A DNA stretch of 64,000 nucleotides from Acanthochromis polyacanthus (GCF_021347895.1 NC_067122.1:10653983-10717982), one strand, 5' to 3'; positions 37,201 through 49,600 are shown, numbered from the stretch's first letter. The notes: a model not told the origin generated them from the sequence alone. Numbers and translations: made by a program.

Positions 37201-40057
37201 GGAGTCAGAGTGTGAAGGATGGAACAACAGTCTGTCAGACACCTGCAGCTCCTGAGAGACCCTGCTCTTAGTGATGATGGAGGAGAGAAACAAACTTTCA
37301 AAAGTGCAATTACACTTCACTAGGGTTGATGGCAATGTCTGCTGCCACAAACTTAAAAGTTCATTTGCATGTAAAGGCGGAAACACGAGCTGCCTGTCAA
37401 AACATCCAGACTAAGTTACACAAACACACTCAGTCAGAGAAATGCACAGTTTGACTGCGTAGGTTGTAGTTCATCCTTCTCTAACCCAAGGATGTTATGT
37501 AGCTGGTTTTAGCAGCCTACACATGGATTTAACTTAATTATACAAACACAGGTTAATGAATTCAAGTAATCGATTGTTTAACTGTTGCTGTCTTCATAAA
37601 TTCAGTCTAAAATGGTCAGAGCATCAACTAAACTGTCGTTCAAAAATACAATTTCAGAGCCCACGGAGCAGCAGGGGAGATTTAGGCTTCATACAAACTC
37701 TGTCTTGGTTTATTTTCACCCTTTCTCTAACTAAGTGTTGGTGCTAGTGGTAGAGGAAGTACTTCAGTAATTTTTTTAGATAAACTAGCAATATCACAGA
37801 GTAAAAATACTTCCAATGAAAAAGTAAAGGCTGACTGAATTACTGAACATCTGTTTAAACCAAAACTTTTATTTGCTTTCTAATGCTGGACACTTTAATG
37901 AAACACAAGACATGATATTTTCTTTTGTGAGTAAAACCTGAGACTGTGACTGCGGTTCCTATAAACATTCCCATCACCACAGTATTAGTGTCTGTAAAGT
38001 GATTTGTTCATAATATTGTTCAAAAGATTGCTATATCTATTAATTCAAAACAATCCTGTTGCTGAGTACAGAGTTTATTTACAGTACGTATGAGAAAATA
38101 AAGCAATCTTCATTCTGTTCTTGACTTGTTTTTTTTCTCTTAAAGACAAAACATAATCAAAAACTACCATTGAAGTACTGCATCGATATGCCATGTGGAT
38201 ATGAGTACTAGTACCGTTAATTAGAGGTGAGAAAGTATGTAGTCTCTTGAGCTTTGTATTTAATTTCTTCATGCAACTATCTCTGTCACTTTTTGTGGTC
38301 ACCTGAGAAAAGACAATACATTTTTTGTCCAAACTCTGAGTACTGCACTTCAGAACTGGTATAAATACTTTCAAATTTAGACTTGATTGGCCAATTTATG
38401 TGCAAGGTAGTTTGAGGATTGATGAGCCACTCCACTAGTTAACTGTTTTGTTAAGGCCTTCTAACATTTATGTGACAATCATTGCCTTTACTTCCTACTG
38501 TAGTCAGTTCTCCCTATTGTTATTTGAAACATTTGCAAAGCTAAAGTAACCCAAGAGGAGCCAGGTGGGATTACAAACAGACATAATTTTAAGCTATACG
38601 TATATAAAAAAAGACAACTGTGTATAATTGTATCCATTATAAGCACTTTAGTATTAAGTGCTAAATTTATCAAAATATAACTTTGGTGTTTATTTTTGCA
38701 GATATCACAACTGGGTGGTTTAGCAGTAGTAATTACAGATGCAGAAAACAAATTACTTTTGCAGCAGATTTATGTGACAACACAGCACATAACATCAACA
38801 CGATACAAGATAAACTGATAGAACGTTATGTAAAACAGAGGGAAAAAAAGCATGGTAATTCTAAAAATAATATCAAAGCCCTGACAGGACTTTCTGATGT
38901 TATCTGTTGGTCCCATCCATCACAAACACTCAGTGATGTTGTCGCATATAGGAATGATAGCTGTCCGGGCGGTCATGTTTCTGCTGTTTTATGCCGATAA
39001 GGGAGGATTCCACATACGCAAATGCTTTCTGTACATAAACACATATCTTTGTACTTCTGTTCTTAAGTTGAATTTACATAAGCTGTTGCAGGATCTGGAT
39101 CATTTTACATTTGTAAATTAAAATTAATATTGCAAAGTTGAGAGAGCTCAATTGGTGTACCCCTCCCTTTCATGTCAGTTCTTTTTTCAGAATTTAGATC
39201 ATTTTCATGACCTTGTAATTTGAGACATCGCACTATTTATTTCCATGCAAGAATACTAGCCATTGAAGTCACTAGAACCTGCCCAATAAAGAAAGTATTG
39301 TGAGATGTAAATAATGGAAGCATGAATGTAATTTAGATTGTTTTAACACTCTGATAATATGGTGGTGAATTCCTGGCTATACACCAGATTAATAAAAGGA
39401 ATGTCGATAACAGGTGACAGTGAAAATGTGAGTGCGCCATCGGTTTCAGATTCCGTGTTTTTAGATTGTGTCTATTTGGAAAAAGGCCCAGGTTCAGACA
39501 GTTTAAAAGACTCTCTGAAGGTTCTGTGTTAGTAGGCGGCATCTTTGAATGGATTCAGCCTCTCCATTTGACAACACCTATTAACAACTTTTGCTGACCC
39601 ACAAATGCATCCAGGACAAGCACACAAAAATGTGGCTGCTATGGAGTAGAGACTACTCTGTTCCTTCACAGCTTAGGAGTCTCAAACCAGAAAAACTGCA
39701 CGTGTCTGATATGTACTCCAAGTGCAGAACAAGCTGACACACATGGCCCATTTATCACTGGAACAAGACAGCTGAAATTTACAAATCTATGACTGATGTT
39801 AATGCAATGCCTCAGCTATGACCAAGTCTTTTATTTAGAGGTGGAATCATAAAGCTATGTTGAGGTTATTTTAGCAATTTTGCTAACCTGAAGTCATTTT
39901 GTGAAAACAGACAAGTGAAATTTGAAAACAAAGATGTTTGCTTAAGAACCAAAGCAAGCTCTTAAAATGTGAGGATATAGAAATTATATGTCAATATACA
40001 GAATTTCTCAAAGGTAGTTTAACCCATATGTTAATTGATGCTGCTCTCCGTCATCAG
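34250..40057 (+). other. fam13b: fam13b intron 3
   Basis: 5.8 kb, AT-rich. It holds copy 1 of the shared repeat family at 37040-38225. I see nothing nameable in 34260-37030 or 38230-40000. It ends with the acceptor CTCTCCGTCATCAG. Confidence 0.6.
37040..38225 (+). repeat. Diverged interspersed repeat, copy 1 (hAT-like relic?)
   Basis: Collinear with 45125-46090 in the same orientation. Shared blocks include TTACACTTCACTA/TTAAACTTCACTATAG, AAAAGTTCAT, ATTATACRARCACAGG, GAGCAGCAGG, TTTGTGAGTAAAACCTG, TTCTGTTCTT and TACTGSATCGAT. The left end (AGAGATGGGTACG) and right end (GTACTAGTACCG) resemble fish hAT elements that begin GATGGGTACC. No intact coding frame remains. Confidence 0.6.
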
Positions 40058-40270
40058 GTCATCTGGACTTGGAGGGACTGTTCCTGGTTAATGGCAACGC
40101 AGAGCGAGTGGACTGGCTCCGTCAGCGCTATGACAGTGGTGAGGAGGTGGAGCTGGAGAAAGAAGCCGATCTGGCGTCAGCGGTCAGTTTGCTCCGACTC
40201 TTCCTGCAGGAGCTTCCTGAGCCTGTTATCCCAACGGCTATACAAGGACACATACTACAGCTTCACCAAG
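40058..40270 (+). CDS. fam13b: fam13b coding exon 2, RhoGAP domain part 1
   Basis: 213 bases, phase 1 on both sides, encoding residues 56-126. It carries the RhoGAP loop as EGLFLVNGN, with Leu65 where active GAPs have the catalytic Arg (GLFRxSG). It also carries [11 protein letters not shown] and [16 protein letters not shown]. In active family members the last motif normally reads LLKxFLRELPEPL; here Arg102 and Gln106 replace the Lys and Arg. The acceptor is TCATCAG and the donor is CACCAAG|GTGTGT. Confidence 0.92.
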
Positions 40271-40506
40271 GTGTGTGACAGAGTCTGCTTTTCTTTCTCA
40301 TGTCATTCTGCCTTTGTTCTTCAGTCAATCACTTCACCATCTTTCACTTTTTATCCCATCAAAAAACAGAAACTAATCTGTTTGTTTGTCGTTTCTGTGT
40401 CTCAACATTAGTTCATGCAGGCATCCTTTGCACTCAACAGTTTCTTTTGCTTCCAGAGTCCAGTGTGGAGCTTAACAGTTTTGCAAATGTGCATAATCCA
40501 CAAATG

Positions 40507-41272
40507 CAGCGCTCGATTTAGACGGTCGCCAGGTCGCCATTTGCGACTAAAAACCGATTTTGGCGACAAAAAACACGCTGGTTAGGGGCCGATTTAATTT
40601 CAAATTTGAACACTTTATTGTCGCTGATGTTAACATCTCGCGGGAGTCCGCGAGACTCCGTCGGATCCAGAACCAGCCCAGAATGTGGTGGCGGCATCCG
40701 GTGGACAGCACCAACTGAGCCTGAGCACCGCGAACGGAAAGCACCAAGCCACCGGAGCTGTCATTTTTAACTCGGTGGGTCTGCCAGCTGCTCTCCCCGG
40801 TCACAGACTGCTCAGACTCCCCGGCTGGCTAGCTATCCCCCGCTAGCTGCTCGGCTAACACCTGCCGCTCCTCGCCGCTCATCTGCCCGGGACAAACCGC
40901 ACCTGTTCCGGCTGTCAACGTCCCATTCGCCCGCTAGGAGCTCCGGACAATGCGCTGCTCATTCGTGGGTGACTTTTCACGGCCGTGGGGGGTTTTAAAG
41001 CACACTTTGCCCAGCGACCAGTGATAGCTCGGCGGCTCCAGCTAACAAGTTGACGTGGAGGAGGAACTGGATCTCTCTAGAGTGCCTATATAATGATTAT
41101 TATTCATTATATAGGCACTCTAGATCCCCCCCCCCCCCCCAAAAAAAATGATTTTTTTTTTTGGCCACTAAAAGTTGATTTTTGGCTCTTAAAAATGTCT
41201 AAATTGACGTATGTTGGTGGCCAAAAAATGTCATTTGGGCGACAGGACCTCTCGGCCTTAAATCCAGCGCTG
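40507..41272. mobile_element. Non-autonomous terminal-inverted-repeat element
   Basis: The left end CAGCGCTCGATTTA and right end TAAATCCAGCGCTG are inverted repeats, and GTCGCCAGGTCGCC-like words near the left pair with GGCGACAGGACC near the right. A 6-bp direct repeat CAAATG flanks it (40501-40506 and 41273-41278). The centre (about 40630-41040) is strongly GC- and CpG-rich with no coding frame of note, followed by a perfect hairpin and a C14-A8 run. CAGCGCT-type ends suggest hAT, but hAT normally makes 8-bp duplications, so the superfamily is open. Confidence 0.8.
41076..41124. repeat. Perfect 21-bp hairpin
   Basis: The left arm begins TCTAGAGTGCCTATATAATG (41076-41096) and the right arm (41104-41124) is its exact reverse complement. 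The loop is the 7 bases TTATTAT. The outer GGATC/GATCC bases extend the stem after a small bulge. Confidence 0.9.
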
Positions 41273-43086
41273 CAAATGTATTTAATGGTTAATTCCATGA
41301 AATATTCAATCAGTGCCTCCAACCTTAGCCCCTCTGAATTAACTGGAATTTTTGTATGACTTTAGTATGTCCAATTAATGTATGTAAAATTGTACCTTCA
41401 TGTTGTGCGTATTTTTCGTCGTACAGGCTCTTGAATTACATAAGAGTAGATTATTTGAGTTATTTTTTTTCCAGCAGTTTGAGCCCTCATAACTTCATAA
41501 GTACACGAGATACCCACATGATTTTTTCAGAGATGCCAAAATCTGGTTTTGCACATTTTTTTCTATAACCAAGTTTGACCATCAACATCATGGGGCAGAT
41601 CACAGCAAAACTGCACCAGTTTAATATCTATGACATAGAGTAATACAAACAGTCATTGGTACCCTAGACATCTGGATGCTTTCAAAGGTCACATCACCAT
41701 GTGGATAAATGGTTGGTTAAAACAAGTTGTAACATATGAAAGATTAAATTGTTACCTACAATTTGATACTAGACTCATCTTTTAACTGTAATTCCTTCCG
41801 TGCCAAAACAATTTTCTAATATAGGCATACTTTACAGGTGGGAACCTTCTCCAGAGTTGGTTGATTTTAAATGGAATGACCCTCGTATCAAAAGAGAGCT
41901 GACCGTAACTATTCGAAAAGCATGCAGAGCTTGCGCTATTGTCTGCTATTTCTGGACTTTCATCCAAGTTGATTTTGTGTTAAGCTGTTATGACTGTGTC
42001 CATGTCGGCAGACGTTGGTTACCCAAGCTGTGAACACAGAACAGTGGTCTGGTCACTAAATGAAGTGGAAATTAGCTAAAACAAACTGTTTCGTAACGCA
42101 TGGTTGTTTTTTTTCAATCTACAGTGCTGAGGTTCACTTTTCATCAGTTCTTGTCTTCATACTGTCTGTCTCATCTGTTCACGATATTTTAAATTCTAAA
42201 TCTAAAGTTGTGTTATTAAAGTCCCTTTGTTGCTTAGACACCATCTTTCACCATTTCCTTTTTCTTTTATTTGACAAAAGTTTAAAAATTTTGGAAAAAC
42301 AAGAAATACACAGTAATGTAAATCATCACAATATTTAAATATATGATTCATAGCGTTCTCCACAGTCACAGTCTCAGTAAAATAAGCAGTGGAATTATAG
42401 ATGTTTTAATGGACAGTGTCTAATCACTTCAACTAAAATCACCCATTTTAACATTTGTTCTGTTCCTTTTTTGTTTGACTCTTTGCCCTGTCCTCATTTG
42501 TCTCTATTTTATCAAGATAATCTGCTCTAATCCCCATGTCATGATGGTGGTTGTTCTGGTTGCTTTCATACAGATTAAAGCTGAAGTGTGTTGGGGGTTT
42601 GAGGACTCTTTGTGTCATGTCATTAATTTTCATTCTATTATACATACCTTATAATAGCACTACTGCTTTACACATTAGCATTACCTTTTATGCACATTTT
42701 CCTCCCAACTGCCATCCCGTTTCACTCTATTTCACCTCTCTCAGAGAACTTGTCTTGCTCATGCACTCTTCTAAGAGATTTTAAGGTCATCTGTGAAGGG
42801 ACCCCTTCTTGATAATAGGAATGCAAAGTGTTGGATTTTTACCAACATGCCAATATTTTCCAACTCATTTTGGCCAATACCAGAAGTGATACATGCACTT
42901 ATATTTTTCCACCATATTGCAGAGACCATCAAGTCTTGGTACTGTCTGTGGTGGAATTAGTACATTGTTATACCTGCTGTTATTCTGATGGCCCACCAGT
43001 AGATGCAGACATAAAACAGTGCTGCAGTTTGTAATAATGATACCTGCGATGCTGACATCCTGTTTTCTGCTCTGAAACATCTCCAG

Positions 43087-43264
43087 ATTACACCAATGAA
43101 GAAGAACTGTGCAGAAACTTGAAGTATCTGCTGCAGCAACTTCCCCAGTTGAACTATGGTCTGCTGCGTTTCCTGTGCCGCTTCCTATCCAGCGTGGCAT
43201 CACTTCAGCGGGAGAGCTGGAACATTGGGGCGCTGGCCGCCGTCTTCGGACCTGACATCTTCCA
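43087..43264 (+). CDS. fam13b: fam13b coding exon 3, RhoGAP domain part 2
   Basis: 178 bases, entering in phase 1 and leaving in phase 2, encoding residues 127-185 and two bases of His186. It reads YTNEEELCRNLKYLLQQLP, LNYGLLRFLCRFLSSVAS and LAAVFGPDIF. The helix with RFLCRFL is the usual RhoGAP core. The FGPN motif reads FGPD (Asp183), a further departure from active GAPs. The donor is CTTCCA|GTGAGT. Confidence 0.92.
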
Positions 43265-43673
43265 GTGAGTTAGCTCTTTTGGGTATTTTGACAATTGTGG
43301 TTAAGAATCGGTGTACTTTGCAAAATAATGTGGTCTGTCCGGTGCTGTGAGTTAGATGTGGCCAAGGTCATGTTCGTATACCCTGATGCTTTTACCTCAA
43401 AACTTTTAAAGATCCACTTTAACTATGTGCTTTTTTTATAGTTTGCAGCCATACTTGTGCTTGCAAAGCAGTAGATGGTGTGAATTGACCCTTAGAATGT
43501 GAATTAAAATGTACAGTGGGACAACTGCTATTGTAGCTTTTATTACAGTTTTAAAGCATTTTATCAGTACACAATTCATTGGATATAAAACCACCTACTT
43601 CAAACTGACCCATATCAGATGCAGGTCTGTGTTATTTTACCAGATTGCATTTGTTGTATTTCACAGTAAAGAT

Positions 43674-44165
43674 CAGAGGTGTCAAACTCATTTTAGTCCA
43701 GGGGACACATATAGCCCAATTTGATCTCCAGTGGGCCACACCAGTAAAGTCACCACAACTCCAACTTTTTCCCTTTCTGTTAGTTCAAAAAAGTACATTT
43801 TGAAAATGTTCGCATTTAATTAAATTTTTTTTTTACGAAACATGATGAACACCCTGAAATAGAAAGGGGAAAAAAAGAGAAATAAGTTTGATTTCAACAG
43901 TATTGTGCCTTAGTTGATCATTTACACTGCAACTGCCAGATCACAGTTTATCTACACAGGTACAAAACATTCAGTCACAGGTATCTGGAACTGAACAATC
44001 TAGTATTTTACTTTTTGATCAAAACTGTTTGTAAAGGTCTAGAAATCATTTACATTTTGCAGTTTTACAATTTACAGTTAATGTCTTCTCTGTAATTTTT
44101 ACCCTTTGCAAAGTCGTCCCGCTGGTTGAAATGGACCATCTGGAGGGCCGCATGTTTCCTGGTAA
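43674..44165 (+). repeat. hAT-like non-autonomous relic
   Basis: Begins CAGAGGTGTCAAACTCATTT, TAGTCCAGGGG and AGTGGGCCACACC, and ends with CTGGAGGGCCGCATGTTTCC. The start and end wording (GGTGTCAAACTCATTTTAG, GGGCCGCATGTTT) is that of a widespread vertebrate repeat usually placed with hAT elements. The right terminus is degraded. Confidence 0.55.
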
Positions 44166-44617
44166 AAATAATCAGAGTAGATGAGCCGAGGTGGTAATGT
44201 CATCAAGTACACCGGTGTTACGACTGCACATTAACGATGCGTTCTCTTGTTCTCAGGAGTTCGTACTTTAGAGTCCAGACTTGCCAAGTACGCAAGTATA
44301 GACTTGCACAACGACCAGTGCAGTGTGACAAGAAGTTGTAGAAGCCTTAGACCTAACACCACAGTTAAAACAGCAAACACAGTATGGCCAGACCACATGC
44401 AAAGAAAATATATTTTTTGACCTCGTAGGAGAACACACAGACACGTGCATATTGAGGAATACACATAGATGTGTACAATTGCAAGAAAAGATTCCAAATT
44501 ATGAGGTGTTCCAAACTAATTAGTCTTAAAATCTTTTCCAATCCATCTCTGTAAGACAAACCCAATCCGGCTAAACTGATAACGCACAAATATTGAGCTT
44601 TTTATGCTGTTGTTGAA

Positions 44618-46408
44618 TACAGTGCAGTGCTCAGAGTCTATATCAGATGTTTTCTGTAGCAGCTTTTACAACTTGCACACAGATGAGGAGGAATTTTGGA
44701 CCATTCCTCGCAACAAATCAGTTTGAATTCATCAGTATTTCTTGGATGTCTTTATTTAGCAGCCCTTCTAATGCCATGCCACAGTATCTCGATTGCATTG
44801 AGGTCAGAACTCTGACTTCCAAAGCATGGATTTTCTCGTTTTCCAACCCCTCTGATTTGAATTACTTGTGTGCTTTGGGTTGTTATCATGTTGCATCACC
44901 CAGCCTCTCCTAAGCTTCAAGTCGTGGACAGCTGCCCTAATTTCACTGGAAAATTTACTGATACTATTTGTCAATTTATTGATTCCTCGGGATTGTACTG
45001 CCTTGAGGCAAGAATGCAGCCCAGAACTTTGATGCTCCCTCCTCCATGCTTAACAGTAGGGATTAGGTGTGGTGTGGGTGTGCTGTGTGGCTTTTCTACC
45101 AAGCACAGCATTGTGAATTTAATTGTTGATTAATGAACATTTAGGTTTTTAGAAATGCCTTCATTTTCGATGGAGGAGAAATAAACATGTAGAACTATGA
45201 TTAAACTTCACTATAGTTGATGCAGAAAATGTTTGTTGCCACAGAAGTAACAAGTCGTTATGAAACACGAGCATTCTGTCGGAACTTTCAGTAAAAGTTC
45301 ATCACGTGCAGACGGTAAATGTTTGACTGCTGAGCTCGTGGTTAATCCTTCACAAACCAGGTTCGTTATGTTTGCTGGCAGCCCGCACACAGACTTAACT
45401 AAATTATACGAGCACAGGCTGATGGTTACGTAAGTAAGAAGTGAGTGTTCTCCAACCTTTTATAAAACTTTGACTGTTCATGAATTCGGTCTGAAATTCC
45501 GGCCATCATCTGAACTGTCGAGTTCAGAGCAGCAGGATTTTGTGATTTGGAGACTGCAGACAAACTCTCTGACTTTATTTTCAGTTTTTCTCTGCCTAAA
45601 TGTTTGTGTTAGTGGAAGAAAAAAATGTTTTCTTTACTAAACTGAAAATCACAGTAAAAATACTGTCAAAGTCCTGCATTCATTTTACACTCAGAAGTGA
45701 AAAATTACACAAGTTTTGTCAGCCCAATGTATTGAGATTTACTTATCTGCTCAACATGGAGCTTTTGATTCTGATATAATGCTGGATAGTTTATCGAAAC
45801 ACATTGAAAAATATTTTATTTTGTGAGTAAAACCTGTGACACTGTCCACAGTGCTCTGATCATACTCACCTACCTACCCAACACAACATTACTGTGGATG
45901 TAAATTCTAATTCTTAAACGGTACATATGACCAATCTTAATTCTGTTCTTAATTTGTTCATTATTTTTCTCTTAAAAAAATAAAACTAATAAATAAAAGC
46001 AATTCAAAAGTACCAATAAGAATACTGTTAAAGTACTGGATCGATGAGCAGTTTTGGTAAAAGTAGAAGTACCTTTAAATTTTAGCGATACCCGTCTTTC
46101 TTTTTTTATAAGGTGAAACACCTCTAAAACCCACATTTTCAATCTCATCTCCTTATTTGGAACAATTGACTCCAAGTAGATTTTGACAATCATTAGAACA
46201 GACGTTGACATACTTTTTCCATTCTGTGCTGTGAACAGTTACTCAGCACGTTTAATAAAGAGGTGAAAAAGTCCAACTGTTTGGGTGTTATCAGCGTAGT
46301 CAGACTGTGTTTATTTATAATTGTGACTTAGATGAAGATCAGTCCACATTTTATGAGTAATCAAAGTGATAATTCTGAAGGGTTCACAAACTTTTTCTTG
46401 CAACTGTG
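44618..46408 (-). mobile_element. Old Tc1-type element, degenerate and interrupted
   Basis: 44640-45090 reads in reverse as a decayed Tc1 transposase 3' half: GAATTTTGGACCATTCCTCG, CTCGATTGCATTGAGGTCAG (complement of the DLNPIE region) and CTCCTCCATGCTTAACAGTA. The terminal part resumes at about 46110 (GGTGAAACACCTCTAAAACC) and ends with GGGTTCACAAACTTTTTCTT. I recognise this wording from a fish Tc1 family. Many stops and indels are present, and the left terminus is unclear. Between the two parts lies copy 2 of the shared repeat family. Confidence 0.75.
45125..46090 (+). repeat. Diverged interspersed repeat, copy 2, inside the old Tc1 element
   Basis: Collinear with 37040-38225 (see that entry). 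Its position between the two recognisable parts of the Tc1 relic suggests it inserted into that element. The right end reads TACTGGATCGATGAGCAG followed by AAGTAGAAGTACC. Confidence 0.6.
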
Positions 46409-46516
46409 CATAAGCTAAAAAGCTGGGACTTTATCCAGTTACAGTAAGCATTATTGTCTAATGAAAAGCAGGATGCAGTCAACACAGCAAGCTCTTCTCT
46501 CGTCCTCTATCTGCAG

Positions 46517-46661
46517 TCTGTCAACAGAAGGAGAGGACCTTCGAGACCAGGAGTCTGTCAGCAGAGTCCTGGCAGAGCTGCTGGACAATCAGGAGGGTCT
46601 GTTTGACTCGGAGGACGATGACGTCTCCACGACCAACGATTACAGCTCCATCAATGAACAG
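46517..46661 (+). CDS. fam13b: fam13b coding exon 4
   Basis: 145 bases, entering in phase 2 and leaving in phase 0, encoding residues 186-234. It reads HLSTEGEDLRDQESVSRVLA, ELLDNQEGLFDSEDDDVS and SSINEQ. It closes the RhoGAP domain and enters the acidic linker. Human FAM13B has the same pattern (VSRIMAGLLENY, then an acidic run and SSITEQ). The donor GAACAG|GTTTGG is weaker than the others. Confidence 0.9.
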
Positions 46662-49600
46662 GTTTGGCTTGTCTCCTTTATTCCTAACCTCTTAATTTTC
46701 TCTGTTCAATCTTGTATACAGTGAGTCAGTATCCAGTAGTTCAAAAATAGCTTACATTTTTCCTAATAGGCTTTTGGAAGGGGTTTTGATTTTATTGTTG
46801 ACATTTTCTCTTGTTATGTGAATAGTGAAGGCTGTCTTTTAAAAATAGTTTGATCACATTCCACAGAGAAGTGGTCTTTTATTAAGTTTTGCTTTCATCC
46901 ATACATAATCACAGTCCATAAATCTACTGAATGGCAATAAATGTCTTTTAAGCCGTTCTAAATTAACTGACGGTTTGCAAATAAAAATGTTTCCATAAAC
47001 AGTACAAGAGAAAGCAAAACAATCTACGCATTGTTGTAAGGTTGTTTGAATAGAAAAAAAATAATGAACACTGCAATTCATTGTCAACATTCCTGACATA
47101 ATAGCAAAGAAGTGTAGTTTCATAAGCCTTCAGATTCCTCTTTGTCCTCTGTAATGGCACTGAAACAGTAGAATGTGGCATTTAGCACTGTCAGGGGTGA
47201 AATTCTTTCTGAGTCAACACACAGAGACAGCAGACAGATCCTTCTATGAACAGTGAAAGATTACATTTTTTAAATGTCACCAACCTTCTATAATGAAAAA
47301 AACAAGGCCACGCTGATGAGTTCAACAGAGATTGATGAGCAATGTAAGTGAGTAACATTGTGTACAGTTTGGATATTTCTGAAGTCACAGATGAATTATC
47401 TAACATAACAAAAGTAGTCCAGAGGGGAGGAAATAATAAAGACACGATGACTATTCCACTTGTCTTCTTTCCAGAGAACTTTTTTTGGGCTAACAATCAT
47501 CATTCAAACAGTCTTGGTTTGAGTTCTTCATTTCATAAGTCATTAATTTATTGTTGACAACATCAGCAGAACAGTAGATGTAATAAATGCTCAACTGTTT
47601 AGGATACCAGCAGAATTACCACGCGGCTTTGTTTCAACTCCACTGATAGTTGTTGCTATAAATCTACATGAATGCATCCCCTACCAACTGAGGAGCTAAA
47701 GTGTGTTCCGGCAATAACAACCTGTATAGGAATGTAACTAACACTGATATTCAGGTGTACTCACGACCTTTAGTTGTTGAACTCTACACACTATTACTCA
47801 ACAGAAACCTCTTTCGTAAACAAAATACTTTCCCGAAGGATCTAGAAGAACTCCTCCCAAACACACCTGTGTTCTCACGCATACTGTACACAGAGCATTA
47901 AATAATCTGTGGTCTGTAAATATTGTTTTCAGTGTTCTGAAAATCTGACACAGACTCCAGCTTTAAGAATCAGCCTAGCATAATGAAGTTATGCCCAACA
48001 TTTTTTGTCTCAGTTGTGTAAAACTCAACTTGCATTTTGCCGTTTTGCCAATACAAAGGAAGGCCTATCTAACATTTAACTTGGCAGTAGTCTGATTATA
48101 TTGTATTATTGTATGATAACAGATACACGAACACAATAATACGAGTAAAGCCTTGATTGGTATCACACATTTGCTGCTACTTTAATTCCTGTCACATTTG
48201 AGCATACATTGTTCAACACAGCAGGGAGGCTGTAAAGATAATGTTGAAAAGGACAGACTGTCATTGTGAAAGTCCACCCTGGAGAAAAACTGAAACTCTC
48301 TGCAGTAGGTTACCTATTCATAAACCTTCAGCTGCCTGCTCTATTGCTTTATTAGTTCATCTGGCTTTATCTTTAACTTTGCCTTTCATGGAGTTTGCAT
48401 TTCTTTTTTAGTGCTCTTAAAGCACTACCGCACACTCTGCTTGCTTTATCTCAAGTCCTTGGTGCTATTATCTGCCACATCCCTCATTTATTCCAGAAAA
48501 ACGGGTTTCCAAAGCGTTGGCTTGTAAAAGAAAGTTAATTAGATTGAAATTGAGCTCAGAACAACAATAAGCTAAGGTAGAAATTTCTTCCATTCATCTC
48601 ATTGAATTTCATTTTCATTTGTCACATTCAGTTTTCTCATCTTTCTTGTTTTTTCTTTTATACCCCGTCTCTCATTGTCCTTGGTTTTATTGTCTGGTAT
48701 GTCAGATGAATGAGAATATAACATTACCAAGAGACGGAATGAGAGAAAGAGCAGAACAAGAAAGAGCAGACAGAGACTGTGAAACAAATCTGTAAAAGCA
48801 TATCATCTGTGCAACGATCCATGTGTCTTATGTAAGACAGAGGGCAAAAAAGTGGGTGGTTTGGAGAAGGAGGGGGAGAGTAAGCAGTCAGGAAGATGGG
48901 GGAGAAATGTTGAGAACGAAGCGAGAAAAGAGGAAGAAAGCAATGCAGGGAGGGAGGTAGATCTGGTGAGGCAGGGGAGGAGGATAAGAAAAGAAGCTGG
49001 TGATGATGTAACAATGCAACTCACACCTCCAGCCCCTGCACTACACTGGGGATGGATGTGTGTGTGAACAAACCCTCATGATGGGGATTATCTCCTACAT
49101 ACACCTGCTTTTACACAGGAGACGTTGAGCTAAGCCTGGTTACAGACTTAAGAGTAAGTTAAAAATGCCTCACCGAGGTTCGTTAGAACAAGTGAAATAA
49201 ACCAGTTCAGGAAAAAGACAGAAGAGCAGCTCAACTGAGAAACACAAGAAAGACAGAGGGAATGAAAAAAAGAAGACAGCTGCCTCATGGCATGTTTTGG
49301 CTTAACTTTGAAACACAATGAGGCAGGCATAGATCTGACAGTGAGAAGTGCTAAGCTGGATTTTGGCTTGTTCGTTGGCAAAACGGGAGTCAGTGGAATT
49401 ATTGTTTAGGTGAGAGCGAGGCTGTGCTGTGGCTTGTTACTGCGATGGCGGCAGTGACTGTGTTTGTTTTGCTTCACTGTTTGTTGAAGCTTTGTAGGGG
49501 CAGGGTTTCTGTACAGAGTATGGATAAGTAGCTAAAATCAACATGCATTTGCTAGATAAGAATATAAAATTTCCATAGCCTATCACAATTTTGGCATAGC

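Larger units (their letters stand above)
40271..43086 (+). other. fam13b: fam13b intron 4
   Basis: 2.8 kb. It contains the 766-bp inverted-repeat element (40507-41272). The rest (41280-43070) is AT-rich with nothing recognisable. It ends with the acceptor GAAACATCTCCAG. Confidence 0.6.
43265..46516 (+). other. fam13b: fam13b intron 5
   Basis: 3.25 kb, largely repeat-derived: a hAT-like relic at 43674-44165 and an old Tc1 element at 44618-46408 that is itself interrupted. It ends with the acceptor CTCTATCTGCAG. Confidence 0.6.

Noticed and set aside
44277..44497. Minus-strand hydrophobic frame resembling a membrane protein
   Set aside because: AT-rich sequence readily gives hydrophobic frames. 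There is no family match and no splice context.
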